A DNA stretch of 64,000 bases from Couchioplanes caeruleus (GCF_003751945.1 NZ_RJKL01000001.1:2542001-2606000), one strand, 5' to 3'. Shown: positions 18,425 through 27,177, counted from the first letter of the stretch. Program-made: numbers and translations. Notes: generated by a model from the letters alone, not told the origin.

Positions 18425-18747
18425 CCCGCCGTCTCACCGGTACGGAAAACCCATGGTCACGGGCGTCCGCCGTGGCCTAACGTGTTTCTCGCGGAGGCAC
18501 CGAGCGGCGCCCCGGCATCGCCGGACGGCGTTCCGCGCGTGCGGTTCCTCCGACTTTCTGGCTGGCCTGAAAAGCCGAGGTTCGACTCCTCCACGGGCTG
18601 CCCCCACGACCGGTCCCTCGGGGCACCGGCGGCACGGCTCTGCGGGCTTGCGGCCTCGGTCGCAGACGCCCCCGCCGCGCCGGCGGCGGTCGTGGGGGCC
18701 GCTCCCGGCCCGCTTTCCGTATCCGAAACTCCAGAGGTGGACACGAC
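18425..18747. other. Gene-free interval before the SPFH gene
   Basis: No frame with coding character on either strand. It contains GGTTCGACTCC near 18590, which resembles a tRNA T arm, but no cloverleaf could be built around it. A GC-rich imperfect hairpin lies at about 18665-18700. An AGGTGG at 18735 serves the next gene. Confidence 0.5.
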
Positions 18748-19419
18748 ATGGCGACGATCACGGTGATGGAGTGGCAGCGCACGCTGCTCTTCACGGACGG
18801 CCGGTTCACCCGCGTGCTGACTCCGGGCCGGCACCGCTACCGGCGCCGGCGCGTCACCCTGCACACCGTGGACGTACGGCCGCGGGCCACCGTCGTGCAG
18901 GGTCAGGACGTGCTGACCGCGGACGGTGTCACGCTGAAGCTGTCGGCGCTCGCGCACTGGCGGATCACCGATCCGCACGCGTACCTGACCGGCGCCGCCG
19001 CGACGGACGTGCGGCTGTATTCGGCGGTCCAGATGGCCGTGCGGGACGCCGTCAGCGCCGTCACCTTCGACGAGGTGCTGGCCGACCGGTCCCGGCTGTC
19101 GGCAGGTCTGGCGGAGGCCGCGGGTGCGGCGCTCGACGGCCTCGGCATCGAGCTGACCTCCGCCGTGGTGAAGGACCTGATGCTTCCGAGCGAGCTGCGC
19201 CGGGCCGCCACCGAGACGCTGCTCGCGCGAGAGAACGGCCGCGCCGAGCTGGAGCGGGCCCGGGCCGAGGCGGCCGCGCTGCGTACGCTCGCCAACGCGG
19301 CTCGGCTGCTGGAGCAGCACCCCGCCCTGCTGCGACTGCGGACGATCCAGGCCGCCGCGGCGCCGGGCACCACGGTGGTGCTCAACCCGGATCCGTACCC
19401 CGCGCCGCCGCGCGGCTGA
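18748..19419 (+). CDS. SPFH/slipin-like protein
   Basis: 223 aa. The SPFH (band 7) fold is recognisable in TVVQGQDVLTADGVTLKLSA, followed by VQMAVRDAVSAVTFDEVLADR and a helical region GIELTSAVVKDLMLPSELRRA. There is no N-terminal membrane segment, unlike typical slipins, so it is probably peripheral or cytosolic. Known of the family: membrane microdomain scaffolds. ATG follows AGGTGG by 7 nt. Monocistronic. Confidence 0.82.
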   Translation: MATITVMEWQRTLLFTDGRFTRVLTPGRHRYRRRRVTLHTVDVRPRATVVQGQDVLTADGVTLKLSALAHWRITDPHAYLTGAAATDVRLYSAVQMAVRDAVSAVTFDEVLADRSRLSAGLAEAAGAALDGLGIELTSAVVKDLMLPSELRRAATETLLARENGRAELERARAEAAALRTLANAARLLEQHPALLRLRTIQAAAAPGTTVVLNPDPYPAPPRG

Positions 19420-19427
19420 TCCGCCCG

Positions 19428-19470
19428 CCGGCCCGGCCCCGGACCACTGTGGTCCCGGGCCGGGCCGTGG
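19428..19470 (+). terminator. Long GC hairpin terminator after the SPFH gene
   Basis: CGGCCCGGCCC and GGACCAC pair with GGTCC and GGGCCGGGCCG around a TGT loop, giving about 17 pairs with small bulges. It separates the SPFH gene from the biosynthetic operon. On the minus strand, 19490-19640 is open and encodes a hydrophobic stretch, but has no start codon, so it is not called. Confidence 0.75.
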
Positions 19471-19704
19471 TATCTGCCTAAAGACCACCGTCCGCATTCG
19501 ACAGCTCGCAGACTGCTGCGATTGCCGGGCGGTAGCGCCGGTTCATGGGCCCGTGGACCCTGGACACGAAGATCACCCAGATGGATACGATGATCAGCGT
19601 GCCGCCGCAAAGGAGGCAGATCCTTCTTTTGTGATCTAAGCGAATAAATATCCTTGCAGATTGCGGCGGACGTCTCCACCACCCCCTCGGAGAAAGACCA
19701 TCGC

Positions 19705-21279
19705 GTGACGCAGTTGCTGACGAGTACGGCCCGCACTCCGGCCGACCCCGGAACCGCCCGACAGCATTGGGAGATCGTCGACGGATGGGCCGACGAGGCC
19801 TCGCCTGCCCAGCTCATCCGGGAGGTCGCCGACGACGCCGGCTGGTCAGCGCACGAAACCGCCGCCGACGACGCGGGCAGCGGCTCCTGCCGGCTCCTCG
19901 GCCCGGCCGGGACCTTCGTGGAGGCCGCCTGGGGCCCGCACCCGCCGACCGCGCCGGACACCCTGGAGTGGGGAACGCCGCCCGCCCGCCGGTACCGCTT
20001 CCTGCTGCGCGGCCCTGCGCCCGCTCCGCTCACCGAGCTGGCGACGCGGCTCGGCCGGCACACCGCCGCCCTCACCGCCGGCGAGGCCGACGCCATCTGG
20101 GCGGCGATGCCGCTGACCCGCCAGTTCGCCGAGCCGGACGACACGTTCCCCGGCTGGGCGCTGATCTTCCGGGACCACTACGTGGAGAACAGCGTGGGGT
20201 TCCTGCTCGGCATGGAGCGCGCCGGCCTCGATCCACGATGGATCTACGCCCTCGCCAAGGGCGACCGGACCCGCAACCGGGACCGGGTGCACGCCTGGTT
20301 CCTGCGCCGCGGCTATGCCAGCGACGTGCTCGACAACTCGGTGATCAACGGCACCGCCGGGCCCGAGCTGCAGCGGCACGCCCTGGGCGTACTCGCGGAC
20401 GTCGAGCGGTTCGTGCACCGCGCGCACGAGGCCGGCCGCCGGGTGCTCGTCGTCGACGACGGCGGCCTGCTCGCCCAGGGCTACGGCTCCCCGGGCCGCG
20501 CCCGCGTGGACGCCGCCATCGAGCTCACCGTCAGCGGGCTCAAGCGGATCGAGGCCGTGGGCGCGCTGGACATCCCGGTCGTCAACCTCGCCCGCTCCGG
20601 ACTGAAGACCTGCCTGGGCTACAACGAGATCGCCGACTCCTGCCTGCGACGGTTGCGCGCCATCCTGCCCGGCGAGAAGTTCACCGGCCGGCGCGTGCTC
20701 TGCCTCGGTTACGGCACCCTCGGCGCACGGATGGCCCGTGGCCTGCGGGCCGTCGGGTGCCGGGTGGCGGTTGTCGACACCGATCCGCTGATGCTCATCG
20801 AGGCGGCGGAACACGGCTTCGAGACGTACCGCAGCCTGCCGGCGGCGCTGGCCGCATGCCGGCCGTTCCTGGTCATCGGCAACACCGGCGAGGCCGCCCT
20901 CGCCGAGGCGGACCTGCCGCTGCTGCCGGACGGCGTCTACCTGGCGGGCTTCGCCACCAAGGACTTCAGCGTGCTCACCGACGGTCCGCTCGCCGAGCGG
21001 GCGACCCCGGTGCCGGGAGTCGGCCGGCGATACGCCCTCCCCCACGACCGGACCGTCACCCTGCTCGGCGACGGGCGGTCGCTCAACCTGTTCGAGTACG
21101 AGGGCATCCCCAACCGCGGGTACGACGCCTACCGCGCCGGAACCCTGATCGCCGCCCGCGCGCTCTGCCGGCGGCCGGAGGACTTTCCGATCGGCGCGCA
21201 CACGACGGCGGTCGACCGGATCATCGGCGAATCCGGCCTCTTCGAGGCGTACTACGACCGCTACCTCGCCGATGCGTGA
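19705..21279 (+). CDS. Adenosylhomocysteinase-like NAD-binding protein (first gene of an unassigned biosynthetic operon)
   Basis: 524 aa. A unique N-terminal region (about 1-145) precedes an SAHH-type core: DDGG at 251-254 (matching the catalytic-Asp motif of SAHH), AIELTVSGLKRIEA, NLARSGLKTCLGYNE and the Rossmann motif VLCLGYGTLGARMARG (about 331-346). In SAHH the second and third segments read SEETTTGV and TKSKFDNLYG. The catalytic Lys and Asp of the latter align with other residues here, so classical SAH hydrolysis is doubtful. GTG 19705 is chosen because GGAGAAAGA lies 7 nt upstream; the frame extends back to a TTG at 19654. The stop overlaps the next gene by 8 bp. Confidence 0.8.
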   Translation: MTQLLTSTARTPADPGTARQHWEIVDGWADEASPAQLIREVADDAGWSAHETAADDAGSGSCRLLGPAGTFVEAAWGPHPPTAPDTLEWGTPPARRYRFLLRGPAPAPLTELATRLGRHTAALTAGEADAIWAAMPLTRQFAEPDDTFPGWALIFRDHYVENSVGFLLGMERAGLDPRWIYALAKGDRTRNRDRVHAWFLRRGYASDVLDNSVINGTAGPELQRHALGVLADVERFVHRAHEAGRRVLVVDDGGLLAQGYGSPGRARVDAAIELTVSGLKRIEAVGALDIPVVNLARSGLKTCLGYNEIADSCLRRLRAILPGEKFTGRRVLCLGYGTLGARMARGLRAVGCRVAVVDTDPLMLIEAAEHGFETYRSLPAALAACRPFLVIGNTGEAALAEADLPLLPDGVYLAGFATKDFSVLTDGPLAERATPVPGVGRRYALPHDRTVTLLGDGRSLNLFEYEGIPNRGYDAYRAGTLIAARALCRRPEDFPIGAHTTAVDRIIGESGLFEAYYDRYLADA

Positions 21280-22384
21280 CGGCCGCAGGCGCACCCCGAC
21301 CCGGATCTGCGTCGTCGGGTACGGCGCCGCCGGCCGGCTGCACACCTCGCTGCTGGACGGTCCCACCGTCCGGTTGCTGCTCGTCGATCCGGCGACGGTG
21401 CACCCGGACGCCACGCTACCGACCTGGCGCAGCGTGGCCGAACTGCCGGACGAGATCGTCGCCGACATCGACGTCTGGTCGGTGTGCTCGCCGACCGCCA
21501 CCCACCTGACGGTGCTGCGGGAGATCCTCGCCCGCGATCCCCGGGCGAGGATCGTGCTCGAGAAGCCGGCCTGCACCTCGTCGGAGATCGACGACTTCCA
21601 GCGGCTGCTGGCCGGGGCGCCGGGGATGCGCCTCGCGGTCACCGACCAGTACCGGCGGTCCCGGGCGGCGACGATCCTCGGCCGGCTGGTCCGCACCGCC
21701 CTGCCCGCCGACGTGCCGCGCGCCGTCCAGGTGGTGTTCGCCAAGGACCGGGTGGCCGACGTACGCCGGGGCCGCTTCGTCGACCTCGACTACGGGGTGC
21801 TCGGCTACGAATGGCTGCACATGCTCGCGGTGCTGGGGCACCTGCTGCCACCCGCCGTCACCAGCACGTACCTGTGCGGACCGGTCGGGCTCAGCACATT
21901 GCAGGCGGACCGCGACGAGTCGCTGTTCGTGAGCGCGCTGCACGAGCGTACCGCCCTGCCGCACGGCGGCCGCCTGGAGCTCTACTCCTCGGTGACCGGC
22001 ATCGCGCTGCCCTGGGAAACGCGCGGCGACCGGCCGCCGACCGGCGCCGCGAACCGCCTGCGGTTCGCCCGCGTCACGGCCGGAGACGTCGAGCTCATCG
22101 CGGAGTTCGACCCCGTCGGTACGGCCGACGGCCGCACCCTCGGGCGCAACCGGCACCGGATCTCGGTCCGCCGCGACGGCCGGTGGAGCGAGCGCGTGAT
22201 CGAGGACTCGCCGCTGCGCACCGGGCTGCACGAGGCGGTCCGCGGGCTGCTCGACGGTCCGCCGCCCGCCGTCGACCTGCTGCCGCTGCGGCGCATCGCC
22301 CGGCTCGCCGCCGCCCTACGCGCCGACGGACCGGCGCCGGCCGGCCGACCGGCCCGGATGCCCGCCGGCGCCGTCTCCGGCTGA
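21272..22384 (+). CDS. Gfo/Idh/MocA-family oxidoreductase
   Basis: 370 aa. N-terminal Rossmann fold with ICVVGYGAAGRLHTSLL, then VWSVCSPTATHLTVL and the IVLEKPACTSSEIDDF motif (the EKP Lys of the family). The C-terminal alpha/beta domain is divergent: the usual GG.L.D.G.H active-site segment is replaced by FVDLDYGVLGYEWLHMLAV. Probably an NAD(P)-dependent dehydrogenase or reductase on a sugar- or inositol-like or nucleoside substrate. Start lies inside the preceding gene. Operon partner of the second Gfo/Idh/MocA gene at 25161. Confidence 0.88.
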   Translation: MRDGRRRTPTRICVVGYGAAGRLHTSLLDGPTVRLLLVDPATVHPDATLPTWRSVAELPDEIVADIDVWSVCSPTATHLTVLREILARDPRARIVLEKPACTSSEIDDFQRLLAGAPGMRLAVTDQYRRSRAATILGRLVRTALPADVPRAVQVVFAKDRVADVRRGRFVDLDYGVLGYEWLHMLAVLGHLLPPAVTSTYLCGPVGLSTLQADRDESLFVSALHERTALPHGGRLELYSSVTGIALPWETRGDRPPTGAANRLRFARVTAGDVELIAEFDPVGTADGRTLGRNRHRISVRRDGRWSERVIEDSPLRTGLHEAVRGLLDGPPPAVDLLPLRRIARLAAALRADGPAPAGRPARMPAGAVSG

Positions 22385-22420
22385 CAGCCTTCCTCCGTAC
22401 CTGCGAACCCAGGAGCACCT

Positions 22421-23695
22421 GTGGCCCGAGTCTGCTTCGTCCTGCCCGCCGACGAGTTCGACCGTGACTTCATCCAACTCTCCGTCGACGTGGCGATCGC
22501 CGCCGCGGTGCTGCGCGCCGACGGCCACGAGATCACCGTCTGGGACCGCCGGGTCGGCACCGGCCGGCCCACCGGCGGCGTCGACGGCTTCGTGGTGATC
22601 ACCGCCGTCGTCGACCGCGCCCAGTGCTACCCGCTGGAGCTGCATCCGGTCCGCGAGGCGGTCGCGGACGCGACCGCTCTCGCACCGCGAGCCTGGACCG
22701 TCGCCTGTGGACCGCATCCCACCCACCTGCCCGAGGCCACCCGCGCCGAGCTCGGCGTCGGGCACGTGTCGCGCGGCGAGACCGACGCGGCCGCGGTCGC
22801 CGCGGTCCGGGCCCTGGTGCGACACGGCTCCGCCACTCCGGCGGTGCTGCCCGAGCAGGGCGTCCACCCCGATCTGGCGTACGACGAGACGCCGCCGCCC
22901 GCCCACGACCTCTTCCCGCTCGACCGCTATGAGGCGGAGGTGATCGTCGACGGGCGGCTCCGGCGTGGCACCTGCGGGCTCGTGCTCGCCGCCCGGGGCT
23001 GTACCTACCAGTGCACGTTCTGCCACCTGCCGCACGGCAGCCGGATGCGCCCCCAGCCGGTGGACCGGGTACTGGCCGAGGTGGACTCGCTACGCCGCCA
23101 CGGCAGCGACTCGATCTTCTTCCTGGACTACGTGTTCGGGCTCCAGCGCGACTTCTACTCGGCGCTGTGCGCGGGTCTGCGCGACCGCGACATCGGCTGG
23201 ACGGGGCAGACCCGGGCGGAGGTCGTCCTGCGCTCCGACCCCGCGGAGTGGGCCGCGGCCGGCTGCCGAGGCATGTGGCTGGGCGCGGAGTCGCCCGACG
23301 TCGCGCACACCGGGGTCCGTAAGCGGGTCAGCGAGGCCCAGATCCGCGAGGCCGTCCTCAAGCTGCGCGACGCCGGCATCGTGCCGTTCGCGTTCGTACT
23401 GCTGGGACTGCCCGACGACGACGCCTGTGCCTCCGGGCGGCTGGCCGACTGGGCGGCCGGCCTGCCCGGCTGGTTCGGCACCAACCAGCTCTACCTGCGC
23501 CCGGGGACGCCGCTCTACGACGAGCTGGCGCCCGGGCTGAACGGCGGCGTGGCCCCGCGCACCTGGGCCGAGGTCGCCGCGGTCACCCGGCGGTACCGGG
23601 AGGAGTACCCGTGCGACCTGGGTGAACTGGAGGCCCGGCTGCGCCGGCTACCCAACCACGTCAGCCAGGTCATGGCCCACACGGGCGCGGCATGA
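22421..23695 (+). CDS. B12-binding-type radical SAM enzyme
   Basis: 424 aa. The N-terminal 150 residues resemble a cobalamin-binding (B12-BD) Rossmann domain (DFIQLSVDVAIAAAVLRADG, then VWDRR), without an obvious DxHxxG motif, so B12 may not be bound. The radical SAM core has the 4Fe-4S cluster motif CxxxCxxC at Cys194, 198 and 201 (ARGCTYQCTFCH), then SIFFLDYVFGL, GMWLGAESPD and AFVLLGLPDD. It would generate a 5'-deoxyadenosyl radical for methylation or rearrangement of the pathway intermediate. GTG 22421 after AGGAG. The stop overlaps the next ATG (ATGA). Confidence 0.88.
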   Translation: MARVCFVLPADEFDRDFIQLSVDVAIAAAVLRADGHEITVWDRRVGTGRPTGGVDGFVVITAVVDRAQCYPLELHPVREAVADATALAPRAWTVACGPHPTHLPEATRAELGVGHVSRGETDAAAVAAVRALVRHGSATPAVLPEQGVHPDLAYDETPPPAHDLFPLDRYEAEVIVDGRLRRGTCGLVLAARGCTYQCTFCHLPHGSRMRPQPVDRVLAEVDSLRRHGSDSIFFLDYVFGLQRDFYSALCAGLRDRDIGWTGQTRAEVVLRSDPAEWAAAGCRGMWLGAESPDVAHTGVRKRVSEAQIREAVLKLRDAGIVPFAFVLLGLPDDDACASGRLADWAAGLPGWFGTNQLYLRPGTPLYDELAPGLNGGVAPRTWAEVAAVTRRYREEYPCDLGELEARLRRLPNHVSQVMAHTGAA

Positions 23696-25167
23696 GCGGC
23701 GCGCCCGAGGCCTGGGTTACGGCGCCCCTGCCGCACGTCGGCGCCGAGCCGCATCTCGGCTACGCCCTCGACCTCGTCCTGGCCGACGTGCTGGTCCGGC
23801 ACGGCCGGCAGCGCGGACGCCCGGTGGCACTGCGGACCGGCACCGACGAGAACACCCCATACAGCGCGGCGGCGGCGCGGGCGGCCGGGATCTCCCCCGC
23901 CGGGTACGCCGCCGCCCGGGCAGCCACCTTCACGCGCCTCGCGGACGCGCTCGGCGTACGGCCGGACCGGTTCGTGCGTACCTCGGCCGACCCTGCCCAC
24001 CGGCGTACGGTCGCATGGCTCTGGCGCACCTGCCTCGCGGCCGGCGACCTGTACAAGGGCGACTACACCGGATGGTTCTGCGACCCGTGCGGCCGGTTCC
24101 GTCCCGGCGGCGACGGCGGTCGCTGCCCGGAGCACGGCGACGGGCTGCGGGAGACCCGGGAGGAGAACTGGTTCTTCCGGATGGGCCGACACGCCGGCGC
24201 GCTGCGGGCCGCCCTGGACGCCGGCGTCCCGCGCGTCGTGCCGCAGCACCGGAAACACGAGGTGATCGGCCTGCTCGACGCCGGGCTGACCGACTTCAGC
24301 GTTTCCCGGCCGGCGGCCCGCGCCGGAGGCTGGGGGCTGCCGGTGCCCGGCGATCCCGGACAACTGGTGCACTCCTGGTTCGACGTACTCTGCGGCTACC
24401 TCGACGGGGACGCGCCACAGCAGGAGCTCGTGCATGTGATCGGCAAGGGGATCCTGCGGTACCACGCCGCACACTGGCCGGCGATCCTGCGCTCGGCCGG
24501 GCTGCCGGCCCCGCGGGCGCTGCTGGTGCACGAGCACATCACCGTCGCGCGGGGTCCCCTCGACGCCGCCGACCCGGTGGCTCTGGCAGACGCGTACGGG
24601 CCCGACGCTCTGCGCTGGTGGCTGCTGCGGGAGGCATCGCGTCCGGTCGACGTGGACTTCAGCGTGGAGCGGATGGCGGCCCTCGCCAACGACGAGCTCG
24701 CCGGCGGCCTCGGCAACCTGGTCCACCGGACCGTCACCATGCTGCACCGGTACCGCCCGGGCCGGCCGGTGCCCGCACCGGTCGAGCCGCACGACTCCGC
24801 CCCCGCGGTGCTGGCCGCCGCGGCGGCGTTGCCGGACCGGATCGGCGCCGCCCTCGACGCGCTCGAGCCGCGGGCGGCCACCGAGGCGCTCTGGGCCCTG
24901 GTCGGCGCGGGCAACCGGTACGTCGAGGAGGTGGCTCCCTGGCGGCTGGCCGCCCGCGAACGCGACGGCGCTCCGGGCGCGGCGCTGGACGAGGCGCTGG
25001 GGGTGGCACTGACCGTCTGTCGGCGACTCGCAACGGCGCTGGAACCGTTCCTGCCGGCGGCGGCCGCACGGATCGCCGCACAATGCGGCCATCCCGGCGG
25101 CGAGCTGCCGCCCGCCCGGCCGGTAATCCTCCGCGTCGAACCGTTGCCGGAGGTGGCGCCGTGCTGA
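23692..25167 (+). CDS. Methionyl-tRNA synthetase homologue lacking KMSKS
   Basis: 491 aa. Class I MetRS architecture: HIGH position reads HLGY (21-24), ALRTGTDEN (about 46-54), a zinc-knuckle-like insert with Cys130, Cys133, Cys145 and His148, the LVHSWFD (225-231) and HVIGKGILRYHAAHWPAIL core, then the anticodon-domain helix NDELAGGLGNLVHR. Where MetRS has GEKMSKSRGN, this protein has TVARGPLDAADPV (about 284-296), so the ATP-activating loop is lost. It is coupled on both sides to pathway genes. Inference: a pathway enzyme or resistance or adaptor paralogue, not the housekeeping MetRS. Confidence 0.88.
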   Translation: MSGAPEAWVTAPLPHVGAEPHLGYALDLVLADVLVRHGRQRGRPVALRTGTDENTPYSAAAARAAGISPAGYAAARAATFTRLADALGVRPDRFVRTSADPAHRRTVAWLWRTCLAAGDLYKGDYTGWFCDPCGRFRPGGDGGRCPEHGDGLRETREENWFFRMGRHAGALRAALDAGVPRVVPQHRKHEVIGLLDAGLTDFSVSRPAARAGGWGLPVPGDPGQLVHSWFDVLCGYLDGDAPQQELVHVIGKGILRYHAAHWPAILRSAGLPAPRALLVHEHITVARGPLDAADPVALADAYGPDALRWWLLREASRPVDVDFSVERMAALANDELAGGLGNLVHRTVTMLHRYRPGRPVPAPVEPHDSAPAVLAAAAALPDRIGAALDALEPRAATEALWALVGAGNRYVEEVAPWRLAARERDGAPGAALDEALGVALTVCRRLATALEPFLPAAAARIAAQCGHPGGELPPARPVILRVEPLPEVAPC

Positions 25168-26234
25168 GGTTCGCCGTCATCGGCTGCGGGAACATCGGTG
25201 CGCTGCATGCCCGGCTGATCGCCGAGGCCACCGGCCGGGCCGCGCTCGTCGCGGTGCTGGGCCGCACGCCGGCGCGGGCCGGGCCGCTCGCGCGGCGGTA
25301 CGGCTGCGACTGGAGCACCGACCTCGCCGACCTGCTGGCCCGCGACGACGTGGACGCGGTCAGCGTCTGTACGCCCAGCGGCACGCACGGCACGATCGCG
25401 CTCGCCGCGCTGGAGCGTGGCAAGCACGTGCTGGTCGAGAAGCCCATCGACATCGACGTCGCCACGGCCGACCGGCTGATCGCCGCGTCCCGGCGCCACG
25501 ACCGGCGGCTCGGCGTCGTTTCCCAGCACCGCTTCGACCCGGCCACCCGGGTGGTGGCCGAGGCGCTACGGGCCGGGCGGCTGGGGGTACCGACCGCCGT
25601 GCAGGTGGAGGTGCCGCTGTGGCGATCGCCGCAGTACTATGCGACCGGCGGGTGGCGGGGCACCCGGGCGATGGACGGCGGCGGCGCGCTGATGAACCAG
25701 GGCGTGCACCTGGTGGACCTGATGCTGGCGCTGTGCGGGCCGGCGGTGGAGGTCGACGCCCGGACCGCCCGCCGGGTCCACGAGGGGATCGAGGTCGAGG
25801 ACGTCGTCGCGGCCACCATCCACTTCGCCAGCGGGGCGCTCGGCACACTGCTGGCCACCACGGCCGCATACCCGGGCCTGACCACCCGGCTCGCCGTGTA
25901 CGGAAGCCGCGGATCGGCGGTCATCGACAACGACCGGCTGGCGTACTTCCACGCGGCGGCCGAGGGCGACGACGTCGGCGGGTTCGGTGCGTACGGGGCG
26001 GCCAACCAGGCCGCGGCCGTGCTGCCCGCCGACCCGGAGTGGGAGGCGGACCGCGATCCGTACGGTATGCCGCTGCGCCCCCACCGCGACCAGATCGCCG
26101 ACTTCTGCGACGCGGTCGCTCGGGGCCGCGCGCCGCACGTCGACGGTGCCGAGGGCCGCCGGGCCCTGGCACTGGTCCGGGCCGTCTACGCCGCGGCCGA
26201 GACCGGCCGCCCGGTCCGCATCGAGCCGGCCTGA
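25161..26234 (+). CDS. Gfo/Idh/MocA-family oxidoreductase (second of operon)
   Basis: 357 aa. Canonical family member: FAVIGCGNIGALHARLI Rossmann motif, SVCTPSGTHGTIAL, HVLVEKPIDIDVATAD, and the active-site segment GGGALMNQGVHLVDLM. NAD(P)-dependent oxidation or reduction of a polyol or nucleoside-sugar-like substrate is likely. GTG 25161 overlaps the end of the MetRS-like gene by 7 bp. Last gene of the operon; nothing downstream on this strand belongs to it. Confidence 0.92.
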   Translation: MLRFAVIGCGNIGALHARLIAEATGRAALVAVLGRTPARAGPLARRYGCDWSTDLADLLARDDVDAVSVCTPSGTHGTIALAALERGKHVLVEKPIDIDVATADRLIAASRRHDRRLGVVSQHRFDPATRVVAEALRAGRLGVPTAVQVEVPLWRSPQYYATGGWRGTRAMDGGGALMNQGVHLVDLMLALCGPAVEVDARTARRVHEGIEVEDVVAATIHFASGALGTLLATTAAYPGLTTRLAVYGSRGSAVIDNDRLAYFHAAAEGDDVGGFGAYGAANQAAAVLPADPEWEADRDPYGMPLRPHRDQIADFCDAVARGRAPHVDGAEGRRALALVRAVYAAAETGRPVRIEPA

Positions 26235-26241
26235 TCCCGCC

Positions 26242-26286
26242 GCGTCTTCGCCCATTGCGTCTTCGCCTACCGCGTCTTCGCCCGGC
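26242..26286. repeat. Three 15-bp direct repeats between convergent genes
   Basis: GCGTCTTCGCC recurs at 26242, 26257 and 26272 with a 15-bp period in the 76-bp gap between the operon end and the convergent pirin gene. Function unknown. Confidence 0.7.
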
Positions 26287-26310
26287 GGGCCGTCACCGAG
26301 GGACGCCGGG

Positions 26311-27072
26311 TCAGCCGAGGTCGGCGTGCATCTCCCAGACCAGGATCTCGGCGGCTTCGGTGGCGGTGACCTGCTGGCCGCCGATGGCGGTGAACCGGAC
26401 GGCGTCGCCGGTGCCCAGCGCACCGGTGCCTTCCAGGGTCACGGCGCCGCGCGGCACGTACAGGTGCAGGAAAGGCGCGTCGGGCAGCCGTAGGCTCTGG
26501 CCGGGCTGCAGGCGGGCGGCGTAGAGCGCGGCGTACTTGTTCTTGATCCGGATGGCGGCATCGTCGCGGTGCTTGTCCATGCCGGAGGCGACGGTCACCA
26601 GGCCACCCGCCAGCAGCTCGTTGTCGATCTCCGACTGCTCGTAGCCGGGCGTGATCCCCGGCTCGTCGGGCACCACCCACATCTGCACGAAGTGCACCGG
26701 GTTGCTGTGCTGCTCGCCGGAAAGCCGCCAGGAGTCGTTCTTCTCCGAGTGCAGGATGCCGGTGCCTGCGCTCATCCGCTGCGCCAGGCCGGGATAGATG
26801 ATCCCGGAATGGCCGGTGGAATCCTGGTGCACCAGGGAACCCTGCAGCACCCAGGTGACGATCTCCATGTCGCGGTGCGGGTGCGTGTCGAAGCCCGTGC
26901 CGGGGTGCACGACGTCGTCGTTGTTGACCAACAGCAGACCATGGTGGGTGTTGCTGCGGTACTGGTGATGCCCGAACGAGAACGAGTGCTTGGAGTCCAG
27001 CCAGTCGATCTTGGTCGCGTAGCGCTTCGCGGCCGGGCGGACGTCGACCTTCGGGGTGAGCAGGGCGTTCAT
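26311..27072 (-). CDS. Pirin family protein
   Basis: 253 aa bicupin. N-terminal cupin motifs include FDTHPHRDMEIVTWVLQG and the metal-site segment AGTGILHSEKND; a C-terminal cupin ends ILVWEMHADLG. Pirins are iron-binding proteins; some are quercetinases, others redox co-regulators. ATG 27072 follows GGAGG; the frame extends to 27102 without support. Divergent from a MarR regulator across a 105-bp region with three operator-like palindromes, so very probably controlled by it. Confidence 0.92.
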   Translation of the reverse strand: MNALLTPKVDVRPAAKRYATKIDWLDSKHSFSFGHHQYRSNTHHGLLLVNNDDVVHPGTGFDTHPHRDMEIVTWVLQGSLVHQDSTGHSGIIYPGLAQRMSAGTGILHSEKNDSWRLSGEQHSNPVHFVQMWVVPDEPGITPGYEQSEIDNELLAGGLVTVASGMDKHRDDAAIRIKNKYAALYAARLQPGQSLRLPDAPFLHLYVPRGAVTLEGTGALGTGDAVRFTAIGGQQVTATEAAEILVWEMHADLG

Positions 27073-27100
27073 CGTGGCGCCTCCAAGCGAGGGAAGGAAC

Positions 27101-27163
27101 ATGACGTGTCATGCACTAATCAAGTTACATGACACGTCATTGACCCGCAAGATGACGTGTCAT
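27101..27163. promoter_or_regulatory. Three MarR-type operator palindromes
   Basis: ATGACGTGTCAT at 27101-27112, its reverse complement ATGACACGTCAT at 27129-27140, and ATGACGTGTCAT at 27152-27163. Each is a near-perfect palindrome (ATGAC N2 GTCAT). They lie between the pirin and marR starts, so the regulator probably represses both genes. Confidence 0.8.
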
Positions 27164-27177
27164 GGAAATTCGGTACC

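Noticed and set aside
18480..18605. Possible tRNA or tRNA-Sec: GGAGGCACC near 18496 and a T-arm-like GGTTCGACTCC near 18590.
   Set aside because: Acceptor halves do not pair, no anticodon arm with a sensible loop could be drawn, and spacing is wrong.
19490..19640. Minus-strand open frame with a hydrophobic stretch upstream of the SAHH-like gene.
   Set aside because: No ATG, GTG or TTG start in frame, and it would overlap the operon promoter region.
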